Position numbers and translations under genes: made by a program
Part shown: piece by piece, positions 34,286 through 44,600 of the stretch
How the letters are laid out: each line of letters begins with the position of its first letter
How positions within the stretch are numbered: position 1 is the stretch's first letter
Assembly: GCA_964580995.1 (NCBI GenBank)
Contig: CAZOMV010000010.1
Coordinates: 1-64,000, forward strand
DNA from: JAKJEP01 sp964580995
GTDB taxonomy: Bacteria > Planctomycetota > Phycisphaerae > Sedimentisphaerales > SM23-30
Length of the DNA: 64,000 nt
Direction: 5' to 3'
Notes under the pieces: model-generated
The model's database searches: none
Seen by the model: the letters and a program-made list of their open reading frames with translations, nothing else
Told to the model about the DNA's origin: nothing

Positions 34286-35689
34286 ATGACTTGGTTTCAC
34301 ATTAAAAAAGAGGTATTTTTATGCATGATAATATGTTGTGCGGGCAGTACCGTCCGGGCCTATACCCCAGCAATTTGCGGCGATGCACTGCATCAACCGC
34401 CCGTGGGCGATCTCAGTGGAGATTGCCGGGTTACTCTGGAGGATCTGGTACTGTTTGCCCAGGAATGGCTGGAGGTGGATTGCGCTGCCATCCAGCATTG
34501 CTATGGAGCCGATCTGAACTTCAACGGCAGCGTGAATTATCCTGACTATGTGATGCTGGAGAACCATTGGCAGGACTGCAGCGCCCCTGAGTGTTTTGTT
34601 CCCGGCCAAACCATGGTGGTATTCGGGTACAATGACCTGGGTATGCATTGCATGCAGGCGGACTTTTCCGAGATGATGATTCTGCCCCCTTATAATACCC
34701 TGCACGCCCAAATCGTACGGCGTAGCGGTGAGGAACCAGATATCATCGGGGGAGGTCTGACCGTCAACTATGTGATACCCTCCAATACCTATTCAGCCGG
34801 CAAGACAAATTTCTGGGATTATGTTCAGGCTCTGTTGGGGGTGGTAATACCGCCGAATATCGGGCTGACGGGCAATGGTCTGGCCGGGGCAATGCTGCCC
34901 AGCGGCACCAACGACTGGATTGTCACCGGCATTCCGATCACACCGATCAACGATCAGATGCAGACAGATCCTTATCCGCTGGCTACGATTACGGTAATAT
35001 CCAATAATCAGGAAGTAGCACGAACGCAGGCAATCGTTCCGGTTTCGACAGAAATGACCTGCCAATTGTGCCACAACACACCGGGAATCAGCATCGCCAC
35101 CGATATTCTGCAGGCGCATGATCGATTGCACGGAACCACCCTGGAGGCTCAGAAGCCAGTTTTGTGCGGAAATTGCCACGCACAGGAACCACTCCAAAAA
35201 CCGGGTGAGCCGGGTGTACCGAGTCTATCACGGGCCATGCACAGTGCTCATGCGGATCGTTTCAGCCCTGCCGTTCTCGCCCAGCTTAATGACGTTTCCT
35301 GCTACGCCTGTCATCCCGGCATTGAGACGCAATGTCTGCGGGATGTTCATGCGGCAAACGGGATGAATTGCATGAGCTGTCATTCCTCCATGACCGCGGT
35401 AGCCAGCAAAAACCGCCCCTGGCTGGATGAACCACGCTGCGACGATTGCCACTCGCGGGCCGAATTCGAGTTTGAGCAGCCGGGCACGCTATTTCGCGAT
35501 TCCATCGGCCATGGCGGTATCCACTGTGAGGCGTGCCACAACACACCCCATGCCGTCACACCTACCATCACAGCCCTTGATAATGCCCAGGCAATCAATC
35601 TACAGGGGTATTCCGGACCGATCAATAACTGTGTCCTCTGCCATAGCCAGCCACCGAATGAGGAATTTCCGCATCGCTTCGAGCCGTAA
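34286..35689 (+). CDS. Secreted seven-heme c-type cytochrome with dockerin-like module
   Basis: 467-aa exported protein (signal peptide to about residue 25). Residues 30-100 carry two EF-hand-like repeats, GDLSGDCRVTLEDLVLFAQEWL (start of the first) and ADLNFNGSVNYPDYVMLENHW, the planctomycete dockerin-like pattern. Then comes the FGYNDLGMHCMQADFSEMM domain shared with the preceding cytochrome and seven CXXCH sites: CQLCH, CGNCH, CYACH, CMSCH, CDDCH, CEACH, CVLCH. AGGAGGTGAACG precedes the ATG. The dockerin-like module replaces the beta-domains of the paralogue and may tether this cytochrome to a surface scaffold. Confidence 0.88.
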   Translation: MTWFHIKKEVFLCMIICCAGSTVRAYTPAICGDALHQPPVGDLSGDCRVTLEDLVLFAQEWLEVDCAAIQHCYGADLNFNGSVNYPDYVMLENHWQDCSAPECFVPGQTMVVFGYNDLGMHCMQADFSEMMILPPYNTLHAQIVRRSGEEPDIIGGGLTVNYVIPSNTYSAGKTNFWDYVQALLGVVIPPNIGLTGNGLAGAMLPSGTNDWIVTGIPITPINDQMQTDPYPLATITVISNNQEVARTQAIVPVSTEMTCQLCHNTPGISIATDILQAHDRLHGTTLEAQKPVLCGNCHAQEPLQKPGEPGVPSLSRAMHSAHADRFSPAVLAQLNDVSCYACHPGIETQCLRDVHAANGMNCMSCHSSMTAVASKNRPWLDEPRCDDCHSRAEFEFEQPGTLFRDSIGHGGIHCEACHNTPHAVTPTITALDNAQAINLQGYSGPINNCVLCHSQPPNEEFPHRFEP

Positions 35690-35732
35690 TTTTCGATAAT
35701 CGGTCCAAGATGAAAGGGTGGAGACGCTAAAC

Positions 35733-36524
35733 TTATTTGGTTTGGTTGTTATCCGCCCGATCCGCCAGAACCAGGTTGATCTGACTTTCCTTAATCTGCT
35801 GCATGATTTTTTCATCATCCACTTTTTCCGTGATGATGGTGTGGATCATGGAACCATCCAGGACCCGGGTTAACGCCCGTTTCCCGAATTTTTCCGAACC
35901 AATCAGCAGGAACACCTTGGCGGCCCGCTGGGCCACCAGCAGCTTGATATTGCGATTGAAGGCGGCATTCTCAAACGTTCCCTGATCCGGGACAAAACCG
36001 GCACAGGAAAAAAAGGCCTTATCGACATAAAAGGACTCCGCCGGCAAATCCGCGTCAAAACCAACAAACGAAAACGTATCCCGGTCGAAGATCCCACCCA
36101 GCCCGATCAGCCGGATATCGGAGGCCTCCGATAACTCCAGGGAAATCAGCACCGAATTCGTCACCACCGTAATATTCCGGCAGACCTGGGCAATGGTCCG
36201 GGCCAGGCAGGCAATCGTGCTGGAGCCATCCAGAAAAATGGTATCCCCGGCATGGATAAACTCCACCGCCTTGCGGGCGATTTTTTCCTTTTGCGCCAGA
36301 TTGATCTGCATCCGGTTGAGCAGCCGGGCCTCGTTGAACTGGCTGGGCGTCTCGATCCGCTGGGCCCCCCCCTTCACTTTGGCCACCAAGCGTACCTGAG
36401 AGAGATAATCAATATCCCGTCGGATTGTAAATGGCGACACACCAAACATTTCCGCCAATTCCGAAACGGAAACAATCCCGACATTGCGGACGAATTCGAC
36501 GATTTTTTTCTGCCTTTGCCTCAT
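35733..36524 (-). CDS. DeoR/GlpR-family transcriptional regulator
   Basis: 263-aa regulator with an N-terminal helix-turn-helix (VSVSELAEMFGVSPFTIRRDI, first 20 residues from about 18) and a C-terminal DeoRC sugar-phosphate sensor domain (FLDGSSTIACLARTI about residue 98; VTNSVLISLELS; FFSCAGFVP). Such proteins are usually repressors released by a phosphorylated sugar. It is divergent from the 2-oxoacid dehydrogenase genes with 140 bp between. An inverted repeat lies next to its own start codon and again over the -10 of the divergent promoter, so it probably controls both. Confidence 0.9.
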   Translation of the reverse strand: MRQRQKKIVEFVRNVGIVSVSELAEMFGVSPFTIRRDIDYLSQVRLVAKVKGGAQRIETPSQFNEARLLNRMQINLAQKEKIARKAVEFIHAGDTIFLDGSSTIACLARTIAQVCRNITVVTNSVLISLELSEASDIRLIGLGGIFDRDTFSFVGFDADLPAESFYVDKAFFSCAGFVPDQGTFENAAFNRNIKLLVAQRAAKVFLLIGSEKFGKRALTRVLDGSMIHTIITEKVDDEKIMQQIKESQINLVLADRADNNQTK

Positions 36525-36528
36525 TATG

Positions 36529-36608
36529 TTGTAAATAATAAGCTATATTTTAGCAATTTTCAAGATTTTCTTGTAATATTATTGACATTTTTAGCGTTTT
36601 ATTTACAA
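36529..36608. promoter_or_regulatory. Candidate operator: paired inverted repeat between deoR-type gene and E1 gene
   Basis: TTGTAAATAA at 36529-36538 and its exact reverse complement TTATTTACAA at 36599-36608 flank 60 bp. The right arm overlaps the -10 of the rightward promoter; the left arm is next to the regulator start codon. This arrangement fits repression of both genes. Confidence 0.55.
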
Positions 36609-36609
36609 T
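36582..36609 (+). promoter_or_regulatory. Sigma70-type promoter of the E1-E2 operon
   Basis: TTGACA (36582-36587), 16-base spacer, TACAAT (36604-36609), about 55 bp before the start codon. Confidence 0.7.
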
Positions 36610-36664
36610 TTAATAAGATTTACTGCTAAATGAATACTTTTTATAATTTTGGAGAAAATGAATA

Positions 36665-38965
36665 ATGCAGGCTACTGACATGAAAATCGAATTTCAATCG
36701 ATGAAAAGTCTTGTTTTGGGACCGAATTTCGCGCCGCAAACGCTTCGCAGCGGGGAAATCCCCTGTTATCAGTACAACAAAAGTCTCAAGGATGAGCTAA
36801 AGGCCGGCCTTACCCCGGAAGATGCCGTTTTTCTATACCGGCAAATGCTTTACAACCGGGCCTTTGAAACCATGATCATCAAGCTGCGTAACGGGGAGTT
36901 GGTACCCTTTGAAGGCTATAAATTCTCGGGGGCCACCCACCTGTCCATCGGCCAGGAAGCCGTGGCGGTGGGCGCCAACGCGGCCCTGCGGGCGGATGAC
37001 TATATCACCAGTTCCCACCGGGGACACGGCCACAGCATTGCCAAGGAATCCTATGCCCTGAAGGCCATGAACGAGAAGGAACTGCGGGCCTTTATTGGGG
37101 ACGTAAGTTTTACGAGTACCCAAAAGAACCTGCTGGAACAGGCCCTGGAAGTGCACCTGTACCGCACCATGGCGGAATTCATGGGCAAGGAAGAAGGCTA
37201 TTGCCGGGGCCGGGGCGGCGGGATGCACATCGCCGATTTCAACGTGGGGCACCTGGGCGCCAACGCGATTGTCGGCGGCAGCCTGCCCATCGCCGCCGGG
37301 GCCGGCATGTCCATGATGCTCCAGAAAAAAGATCGGGTCACCCTGTGTTTCTTCGGGGACGGGGCCTGTAATAACGGCGTTTTCAATGAATCTCTGAATA
37401 TCACCAGCATGGCCCAGTTCAAACGGGGCGTCAACGTTATTTTCCTGATCGAGAACAACCAGTTCGGCATGACCGGCCGCACCCGCCAGGAAATCACCGG
37501 TATCGATTGTATTGCCCGCCGCGGCTGGGGCTATAAGATGAACGGGATGCACGCCGAAGTCATCAACGGCATGGACGCGATGGCCGTCCGCGACGCCGTC
37601 CTGCGGGCCGCCGAGACCTGCCGCAAAAACGACGGCCCGGTCCTGCTGGAGGCTATGACCTACCGTTATATGGGCCACTCCCTCAGCGACCAGAACATGT
37701 ACCGCAGTGACCATGAGATCGAAGCCTGGCGCTGCGAAGACGCCATCGGCAGGATGAAGGCCGAACTGGTGAAATCCGGAATTCTCGGCCCGCAGGAAGT
37801 GGAGGATATGGAAAAGCAGCACTATGAGCAGATGGAAAAATTAACCATCGCCGCCGCCAAGAGCGCGTATCCCGACCCTTCCACCATTTACGAGGGCCTC
37901 TACTCCGAAACCACCAGCGACAACATCTCCTCCGAATATAAAACCACCGAATACAACGCCCAGGCCGTTCGCGACTATCGCGACAAGGAAGGGAAGATGC
38001 CCTATCGCCGCGCCGTTGCCGAGGCCATGATGGAAGAAATGCTCCGCGACAAACGCGTCGTGTTTTACGGTGAGGACGTGGCCGAGCACGGCGGGGCCTT
38101 CGCCGCCACCTCCGGCCTGATCGAAATCTTCGGCCGGGAACGGGTCTTCAACGCCCCCATCTCGGAAGTCGCCATCTGCGGTTCCGCCGTCGGTATGGCC
38201 ATGACCGGGATGCGGCCCGTGGTGGAGCTGATGTATATCGACTTTATCCTGATGAGCATGGACCAACTGGGCAACCAGGCGGCCAAAAACAAATATATGT
38301 TCGGCGGCAAGGCGGTCATTCCGATGGTCTGCCGCACCGCCATCGGCGGCGGCAAGGGCTATGCCGGCCAGCACTCGCAGAGCCTGGAAGCCATCGCCAC
38401 CCATATCCCCGGCCTGAAGGTCGTGGCCGCCTCCACCCCCGAAGATGTCAAGGGTCTGCTCAAGACCGCTATCCGCGATGACAATCCCGTCATCTTCCTG
38501 GAACATCAATTATTATACGGCGATAAGGGCGTGGTGCCCAAAGGCGATTTCACCATCCCGCTGGGCAAGGCCGCCATCCGCCGCGAAGGAAAAGACGTAA
38601 CCATACTAGGCTACTCCTACATGGCCATTGTGGCCCAACAGGCCGCGGAATTGCTGGCTGCCAAAGGTGTTTCCGCCGAGGTCATCGATATTCGCAGCCT
38701 CATCCCCCTCGACATTGACACCATCATCGCTTCCATCCAGAAAACCAACCGCGCTGTCCTGGTCTCCCAGGCCCCCGGTACCGGCTGCTTCGGCGAGCAC
38801 ATCGCCTTCGAAATCCAGAAGCGGGCCTTCGACTATCTGGACGCTCCCATCGAACTGGTCGCCGCCTGCGAAGTGCCGCCGCCCATGGCCCCCACGCTGG
38901 AAGAGGAAAATCTTCCCGACGCCAAAAAAGTGTGTGCCCGGACCCTGGCCCTGCTGGGCAAGTGA
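36665..38965 (+). CDS. 2-oxoacid (pyruvate/acetoin-type) dehydrogenase E1, alpha-beta fusion
   Basis: 766-aa thiamine-diphosphate enzyme for oxidative decarboxylation of a 2-oxoacid, most likely pyruvate. Alpha part (about 45-425): SSHRGHGHSIAKE, GYCRGRGGGMHIAD, the ThDP motif GDGACNNGVFNESLN (231-245) with ENNQFGMTGR, and MGHSLSD. Beta part (about 440-766): FYGEDVAEHGGAFAATSGL, NAPISEVAICGSAVGMAMTG, GGGKGYAGQHSQSLEA, IPLDIDTI. In most bacteria these are separate genes. A stretch of roughly 30 residues (about 129-160) is inserted in the alpha part compared with ordinary E1-alpha. The gene is followed by E2 after 65 bp; no E3 gene lies in the window. Codons end mostly in C. Confidence 0.9.
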   Translation: MQATDMKIEFQSMKSLVLGPNFAPQTLRSGEIPCYQYNKSLKDELKAGLTPEDAVFLYRQMLYNRAFETMIIKLRNGELVPFEGYKFSGATHLSIGQEAVAVGANAALRADDYITSSHRGHGHSIAKESYALKAMNEKELRAFIGDVSFTSTQKNLLEQALEVHLYRTMAEFMGKEEGYCRGRGGGMHIADFNVGHLGANAIVGGSLPIAAGAGMSMMLQKKDRVTLCFFGDGACNNGVFNESLNITSMAQFKRGVNVIFLIENNQFGMTGRTRQEITGIDCIARRGWGYKMNGMHAEVINGMDAMAVRDAVLRAAETCRKNDGPVLLEAMTYRYMGHSLSDQNMYRSDHEIEAWRCEDAIGRMKAELVKSGILGPQEVEDMEKQHYEQMEKLTIAAAKSAYPDPSTIYEGLYSETTSDNISSEYKTTEYNAQAVRDYRDKEGKMPYRRAVAEAMMEEMLRDKRVVFYGEDVAEHGGAFAATSGLIEIFGRERVFNAPISEVAICGSAVGMAMTGMRPVVELMYIDFILMSMDQLGNQAAKNKYMFGGKAVIPMVCRTAIGGGKGYAGQHSQSLEAIATHIPGLKVVAASTPEDVKGLLKTAIRDDNPVIFLEHQLLYGDKGVVPKGDFTIPLGKAAIRREGKDVTILGYSYMAIVAQQAAELLAAKGVSAEVIDIRSLIPLDIDTIIASIQKTNRAVLVSQAPGTGCFGEHIAFEIQKRAFDYLDAPIELVAACEVPPPMAPTLEEENLPDAKKVCARTLALLGK

Positions 38966-39030
38966 TCCGCGCAGCAAGCTGATAAAAAACGATTATTTGA
39001 TATTGGATAGATAGCAGGAGTGATACAGTA

Positions 39031-40749
39031 ATGGCAACCGAGATCAAGATTCCGATCCCCGATCAAACCACCCAGGAAGTCCGGATCGTCAAATGGCATA
39101 AAGCCGCGGGAGACGCGGTCAAGAAAGGCCAGGTCGTCCTCGAAGTCGAAACGGACAAATCCGTCATCGAAGTCGAAGCCGCCGCCGACGGGGTTCTGCT
39201 GGCCTGCCTGTACGAGGAAAACGATACCGTCCCGGTCGGCCAGGTGGTTGCCTTCGTGGGTGCCGCCGGGGAAAAGGTAAGCACCGCCGCCGCGCCGAAA
39301 GCTGAAAAGGCCCAGGCCGCGCAAACAGCCAAGACTCCTGCCCCAGCCACCGCCGCCGCGACAGCCACTCTGGCGGCCACCGAAGTCAAGATTCCCATCC
39401 CCGACCAGACCACCCAGGAAGTCCGCATTGTCAAATGGCACAAGGCAGAAGGGGACACGGTTAACAAAGGGGAAGTGGTCCTGGAGGTCGAAACCGACAA
39501 ATCCGTTATCGAGGTCGAGGCCGCCGATTCGGGTACCCTCCTAAAACAATTGTTCTCTGAAGACGAAAGCGTCCCCGTCGGCAAGATCGTCGCTTACATC
39601 GGCGAGGCGGGCACCGCTATTCCAGAGGCCGCCGCCTCAACCGGCTCTGAAACGAAAGCAAAGCCGCAGGCGGTTTCCCCAACCGCCCCCCCTGCCGCTG
39701 AGACAGCCGACGATGCCTCCGACCGCATCAAGGCCTCCCCCATCGCCAAACGTATTGCCAAGGAGCGGGGTATTGACCTCCATCAGGTCTGCGGCTCCGG
39801 TCCCAAAGGCAGAATCGTCCGGGATGACATAGAAAAATTCACTCCCACCACTGCCGCGCCAGCCCCCCGTAAAAACGGCCGCATCTTCGCCTCCCCGTTC
39901 GCCCGCAAGGTGGCTGGCGAACTGGGTGTGGACCTGCGCCAGATCAGCGGCAGCGGTCCCAATGGCCGAATCATCGCTGAGGATGTCCGCAAATTCGCCG
40001 CTGTCCGACCGGCCCGACCAATCCAACCGGCCCCCGCCCCCGCCGCCCTTTCCCTGGCCCCGGTCGCCGGCCAGCCGCAGCCCGGCACCGAAGTCGCCGT
40101 CACCAAGATCCGGCGGGCCATCGGCAAAAACCTCCAAATGAGCTTCCGCGATACCCCCCACTTCAACGTGACCATGAGTATTAATATGAGCCGGGCGATG
40201 GCTTTCCGAAACCAGTACAACCAAGATCTGGAAAAAGCCCACCGCCTCTCCGTGAACGATCTGATCCTCAAAGCCGTTGCCGTGGGCCTGCGCCAGTACC
40301 CAGCCGTCAACAGCCGGTTCACCGAGGAAACCATCACCTATCACGCCGATGTGAATATCGGCGTCGCCACCGCGGTGGATATCGGCCTGGTCGTCCCGGT
40401 TCTCACCCACGCCGACCGGCGATCCTGGAATGAGATTGCCCTGGAGACCAAACGCCTGGCCGCTGAGGCCCGCGGCGGCAAGATCATCGGGGCCGGCAAG
40501 GGGACCTTTACCGTCTCGAACCTGGGCATGTTCGGCGTGGAGGAGTTTACCGCGATCATCAACCCGCCGGAAAGCGCCATCCTGGCCGTCGGCGCCACCA
40601 AAGACGAAGTCGTCGCCGTCAACGGTATGATCGGCATCCAGCCGATGATGAAAGTGACCCTGTGCAGCGACCACCGGATCATCGACGGCGCCCTGGCCGC
40701 CCAGTTCCTGCAGGCGGTCAAGAAATACCTGGAAGAACAGATCGGATAA
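39031..40749 (+). CDS. Dihydrolipoamide acyltransferase E2 with two lipoyl and two E3/E1-binding domains
   Basis: 572-aa core of the 2-oxoacid dehydrogenase complex. Two nearly identical lipoyl domains (about 2-80 and 117-195), each with ETDKSVIEVEA and lipoylated Lys43 and Lys157. Two peripheral-subunit-binding domains follow: ASPIAKRIAKERGIDLHQV (from 235) and ASPFARKVAGELGVDLRQI (from 287), both with GSGPxGRI. The catalytic domain (355-572) ends with the active site DHRIIDG (547-553). Ala/Pro-rich linkers separate the domains. Duplicated lipoyl domains are common, a second binding domain is not. It is translated after the fused E1 with AGGAG about eight bases before the ATG. Confidence 0.93.
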   Translation: MATEIKIPIPDQTTQEVRIVKWHKAAGDAVKKGQVVLEVETDKSVIEVEAAADGVLLACLYEENDTVPVGQVVAFVGAAGEKVSTAAAPKAEKAQAAQTAKTPAPATAAATATLAATEVKIPIPDQTTQEVRIVKWHKAEGDTVNKGEVVLEVETDKSVIEVEAADSGTLLKQLFSEDESVPVGKIVAYIGEAGTAIPEAAASTGSETKAKPQAVSPTAPPAAETADDASDRIKASPIAKRIAKERGIDLHQVCGSGPKGRIVRDDIEKFTPTTAAPAPRKNGRIFASPFARKVAGELGVDLRQISGSGPNGRIIAEDVRKFAAVRPARPIQPAPAPAALSLAPVAGQPQPGTEVAVTKIRRAIGKNLQMSFRDTPHFNVTMSINMSRAMAFRNQYNQDLEKAHRLSVNDLILKAVAVGLRQYPAVNSRFTEETITYHADVNIGVATAVDIGLVVPVLTHADRRSWNEIALETKRLAAEARGGKIIGAGKGTFTVSNLGMFGVEEFTAIINPPESAILAVGATKDEVVAVNGMIGIQPMMKVTLCSDHRIIDGALAAQFLQAVKKYLEEQIG

Positions 40750-40819
40750 AAGGCAAATACGGGCTGGTCGTTACTACGCTGACAGGAATCTATCCACGAT
40801 ACCGGAGCGATGACTGTCA

Positions 40820-41593
40820 TCAATAAGCTGCTAAACTACAAGCCGGATCAGTTGGATCGTTGCAGGCCAGCCAGTTATTGATCAGAATCAACAGGTCTTC
40901 CATATCGAAATAGCAATCGTGATTCAGGTCCGCCGGATGGTGACTGCCCAGATCTTCACACTGGATGACCGGCTCGGTGTACTCGGAGATCGTTTCGATC
41001 AGTGCGATTTTACAATTATTGCCGGCCGTGATATCGCGTACCCCCACATCAATCACGTCCCCGGCGGAAATCCAGTAGTTGGTGAGACTGAAATGGTACC
41101 TCAGCCGGCCCAGTTCATCGTAGGAATAATCGGCATTGGTGACATCGAGCACCACGGCGTCATTGATCAATATAACATTCTGAACGCTGCTGTAACGGTA
41201 ATAGAACGTGATATGGATATCGAAATATCCCGCGACCGGGGCGATAAACCGGACCACGGAAGCTTCGCCGCTGCCCCAGGCCTGCAGTAGAACTTCCCCA
41301 TCGAAGGAATGACCATCGCTGAAACCATCCGCTTTCCAGATCAGCGGCCACTGCATATATTCCCTGGCCCACCAGACATCGCAGGTGTCTGGCAGCCAGC
41401 TTTCATTGTTTTCATTCACCAGAAATTCCCGCGGATCCGTCATGTCCGCACTATGGCCGTAGGACCAGGGGCCATTGGGATTGGTATTCCATACCCAGTC
41501 CGTCTGCAAATCATAGACGATCTGCGCCGACAGATTCCCCGCACCACCAACCCATAAAATCGCTATCCAAACAAATACCATTATTTTTTTCAT
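40820..41593 (-). CDS. Secreted protein with C-terminal dockerin-like tail
   Basis: 257-aa exported protein (signal peptide to about residue 24, NLSAQ). The central part (30-200) is beta-rich (FDGEVLLQAWGSGEASVVRFIAP, VAGYFDIHITFYYRYS) and could be a carbohydrate-binding-like jelly roll. The C terminus, GSHHPADLNHDCYFDMEDLL and INNWLACNDPTDPACS, is the planctomycete dockerin-like EF-hand tail. It begins 19 bp after the LTD-CotH gene ends and is probably in the same operon. Confidence 0.72.
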   Translation of the reverse strand: MKKIMVFVWIAILWVGGAGNLSAQIVYDLQTDWVWNTNPNGPWSYGHSADMTDPREFLVNENNESWLPDTCDVWWAREYMQWPLIWKADGFSDGHSFDGEVLLQAWGSGEASVVRFIAPVAGYFDIHITFYYRYSSVQNVILINDAVVLDVTNADYSYDELGRLRYHFSLTNYWISAGDVIDVGVRDITAGNNCKIALIETISEYTEPVIQCEDLGSHHPADLNHDCYFDMEDLLILINNWLACNDPTDPACSLAAY

Positions 41594-41612
41594 CGTTCAT
41601 TCTCTGCTGCTT

Positions 41613-44600
41613 TTACGGCAGGGCCGTACAATCGGGATTTTGCGGATCATAACAGGTCAGCCAGACATTCAAAAATATGGACATATCCTCCAGATTCACC
41701 CGGCAATCCTCATTGATATCCCCTGTCAGACCGTAACCGGCATCCAGCACCTGCCGGCAGTTTTCCCATACGATCAAAGGATGGGCACTGGTATCGTGGC
41801 CGGGCAGATCACTGACAGTATCGCGGATGACGGCATGAATACAAATCCGGCGATCCAGATATTCCTCATCGGGTAAGCCGGCGGTCCAAAGGAAACTGCC
41901 ATCCACCGCCGGCAGGCCCTGCGCCCCGGGGATCGGTTCCACCTGCGACCATTTCTTGTCCAGCCAGTATAAATCCACCGTACAGGGATTCGACTCCACA
42001 TCCGCATACTGCCACCGAATCTCGAAACCGCTGGAGGTGCGGGACACGCTGGTTATTTGAATCGTCGGGTGGGCATTAGCCGGCGGGGTGTAACCCTGGC
42101 TGGGCAGCCAGGTATTTTTAAGCCAGTTCCAGCGGTTGGTGTAAAAAGACTTGATGGAATCCCGCCGGGCTTCCGTCATCACAAAAGGACCCACTCCGCC
42201 ATTCCATACCGCCCGGAACGTCATCTCGTCATTGCGGTCATCCAGGGTATAATCATAATATTCATCCACCAGCGCATGGACCTGCTCGATGGTCATGTAA
42301 TGATCCAGGACATCCGCCAATATAGTCATAAACCGGTTTTTCAGGACCGGATTATTCGCAACCCGCACCTGCCACCGGTTGCAGTAATTAAAAGGATCCG
42401 CTTGATAATCAACCCCTTCATAAGGCCCGATGGCAGTACCCCGCCAGTTAAATGACCCGGTCAGATCAAAACATTGCAGATGCCATTTCGCCCCCGGTTC
42501 GGCCGGCTTGACTACAAAGAAATTCTGCCCCATCAAATCATCATTGAAGACCGCCACGTGTACCGCCCAGTTGTACAGCCAGGTATCCAGGTCAATCAGA
42601 GAATTCATCGTGCTTACGATCTGGGCCTCCGGCGTATTGGTCATCTGATTACATAAATCCATCAGGGAATCAAACGATCCCAGGGCATCCCCCTTCTTCT
42701 CATACATCTGGGGATACAAACCGGTATCGGAATAATAGCGTAAATCCGCCACATACCCATTGCCGGTCGGCAGGCAACTGGCCTTATAGACCTCCCCGGC
42801 CCCATCCATCCCATGCCGCTGGAGCCAGGAGGAATTCGTCGATTCCGTGGCCAGATACACCCCGTAAAATTCGCCGTTGCGGTACACCCGCACCAGTTCC
42901 GTCCCCAGATTAACCTGCCCTACCTCACTGAAGAGGTCGTGCACCAGCTTCTGCACCACCGGCACATGCATGGACAGATCCAGCCGGCTCATATCCCGCA
43001 GATATTCCGTCTTATTGAACGACAGCTTATAACTCTTCTTGGGATGCACCCGCCAGCCCATCCCTTTCAAATGCACCCCGATATGGTCATAGACGATTCC
43101 CTCCGCCACCAGGGTCACCTCCTGATAGTCATGGGTCCAGATATTGCTGGATAAATAATTCCAGGTCGAATCCGGCGCAATCAGAAAATACTCCTGCAAA
43201 TTCCTGTCCGGATTGCCGTCATATACAAAATACGCCCGGTTTGGATTCGGTTCGTAACTGTCCGGATAGGTCCAACTGCCGTGGCTATCCGTAACCGCAA
43301 CGCGATATCGCACCAGGGTTTTCGTACTCTGCGCCGCCAGGGTCACGCTATATCTGCCATCCCCCACCGTAAGATCCCCGTGCGTCCCGTCGTCATACAT
43401 CGGGATCGTGGCGGATTGACTGGCCGTTTGATAGGGGGCGACAAACACCTCATAGACCAGGCTGACTGACGTTATCGGGTAATCACTGCTGACCTCCGCG
43501 GTAATCAATACCTCCTCGGTCGAGGCGGGGCGTTTGGGCGAATGCTTTATCTCTTCCACATTCACAAACGGCGGCAGATAACCGCTGGTCCGCGAATTGA
43601 CTTTGCCCGGCGTACCCCGATTGAGAAAATATTCATTGCCCACCGCCGGACTCGATGGCGCAGACGGCGCCGCCACGGTACAGCCGCGCCAATTCTCTGC
43701 CCGGCTGTTGTCCAGCGCCGCATTCAGGCACTCCAGCGATACCCCCGTCTGATCCGGGCCGATCGGCCAGGGCGGCAGGTCATTGTATCGCACCGTATCC
43801 ACCACCACCCCGGAACTGTTCACCAGGGTTAACCGCTCTCCTCCATTGGCCAGCCGGTCACCGCTGCTGGTAAAATTCCCTACGGCATTGCTGATACTAT
43901 AGCGGGCGGCAATGGCTGCCGCGTCGGAACAAACCACCTTATACGCACCCGCCGCTATGGTCCCGCTGGTAAAGGTATATAATACCCCGTCCTCATCCAG
44001 CAGTTTCCAGCCGGACAGATTGACTGTCTTGGTACTGCGATTGTATAACTCGATATATTCCCCTGTCGGATCATCTCCATCCTGCCAATATCTTCCCTGA
44101 TCCGGAGCACTACCCATAATATACCCGTTCTGGGTTGCCATATAACGTTTTTTCAGCGGCTGATACATAATCTCCGCAATCGCGACATCCCCGCCCCCGG
44201 AAATCGCCGGACTATTGGCTGCCCCCGGCGTGTAGAGCTGGCCGATCCCCCAGTTGGCCGGATCGTTATTCTCCCCATTGACATCCAGCAGCTCCAGCGA
44301 CGATCCCGCCCCGTCCGCCTCCGTCGGCCAAGGGGTCTGATCGTTGTAATTCACCACCGTCACCACCACTCCCGCCGTATCCCGCAGCACCACCAGATCG
44401 CCGCTGTTGCCCAAATCCCGTTCATAGGATCCCATTACCTCACTGGCAACGAGATTGTAGTACGCAGCCACATTCGGGTCCCCCGCGATTACCAGATACT
44501 CCCCCGCCCCCAGGACAGTCGTCCCGGTAAACGTATAAGCAATTCCCTGTTCCAGTGTCCAGCCCATCAGATCGATCGCTGCACCGGAGCGGTTATACAA

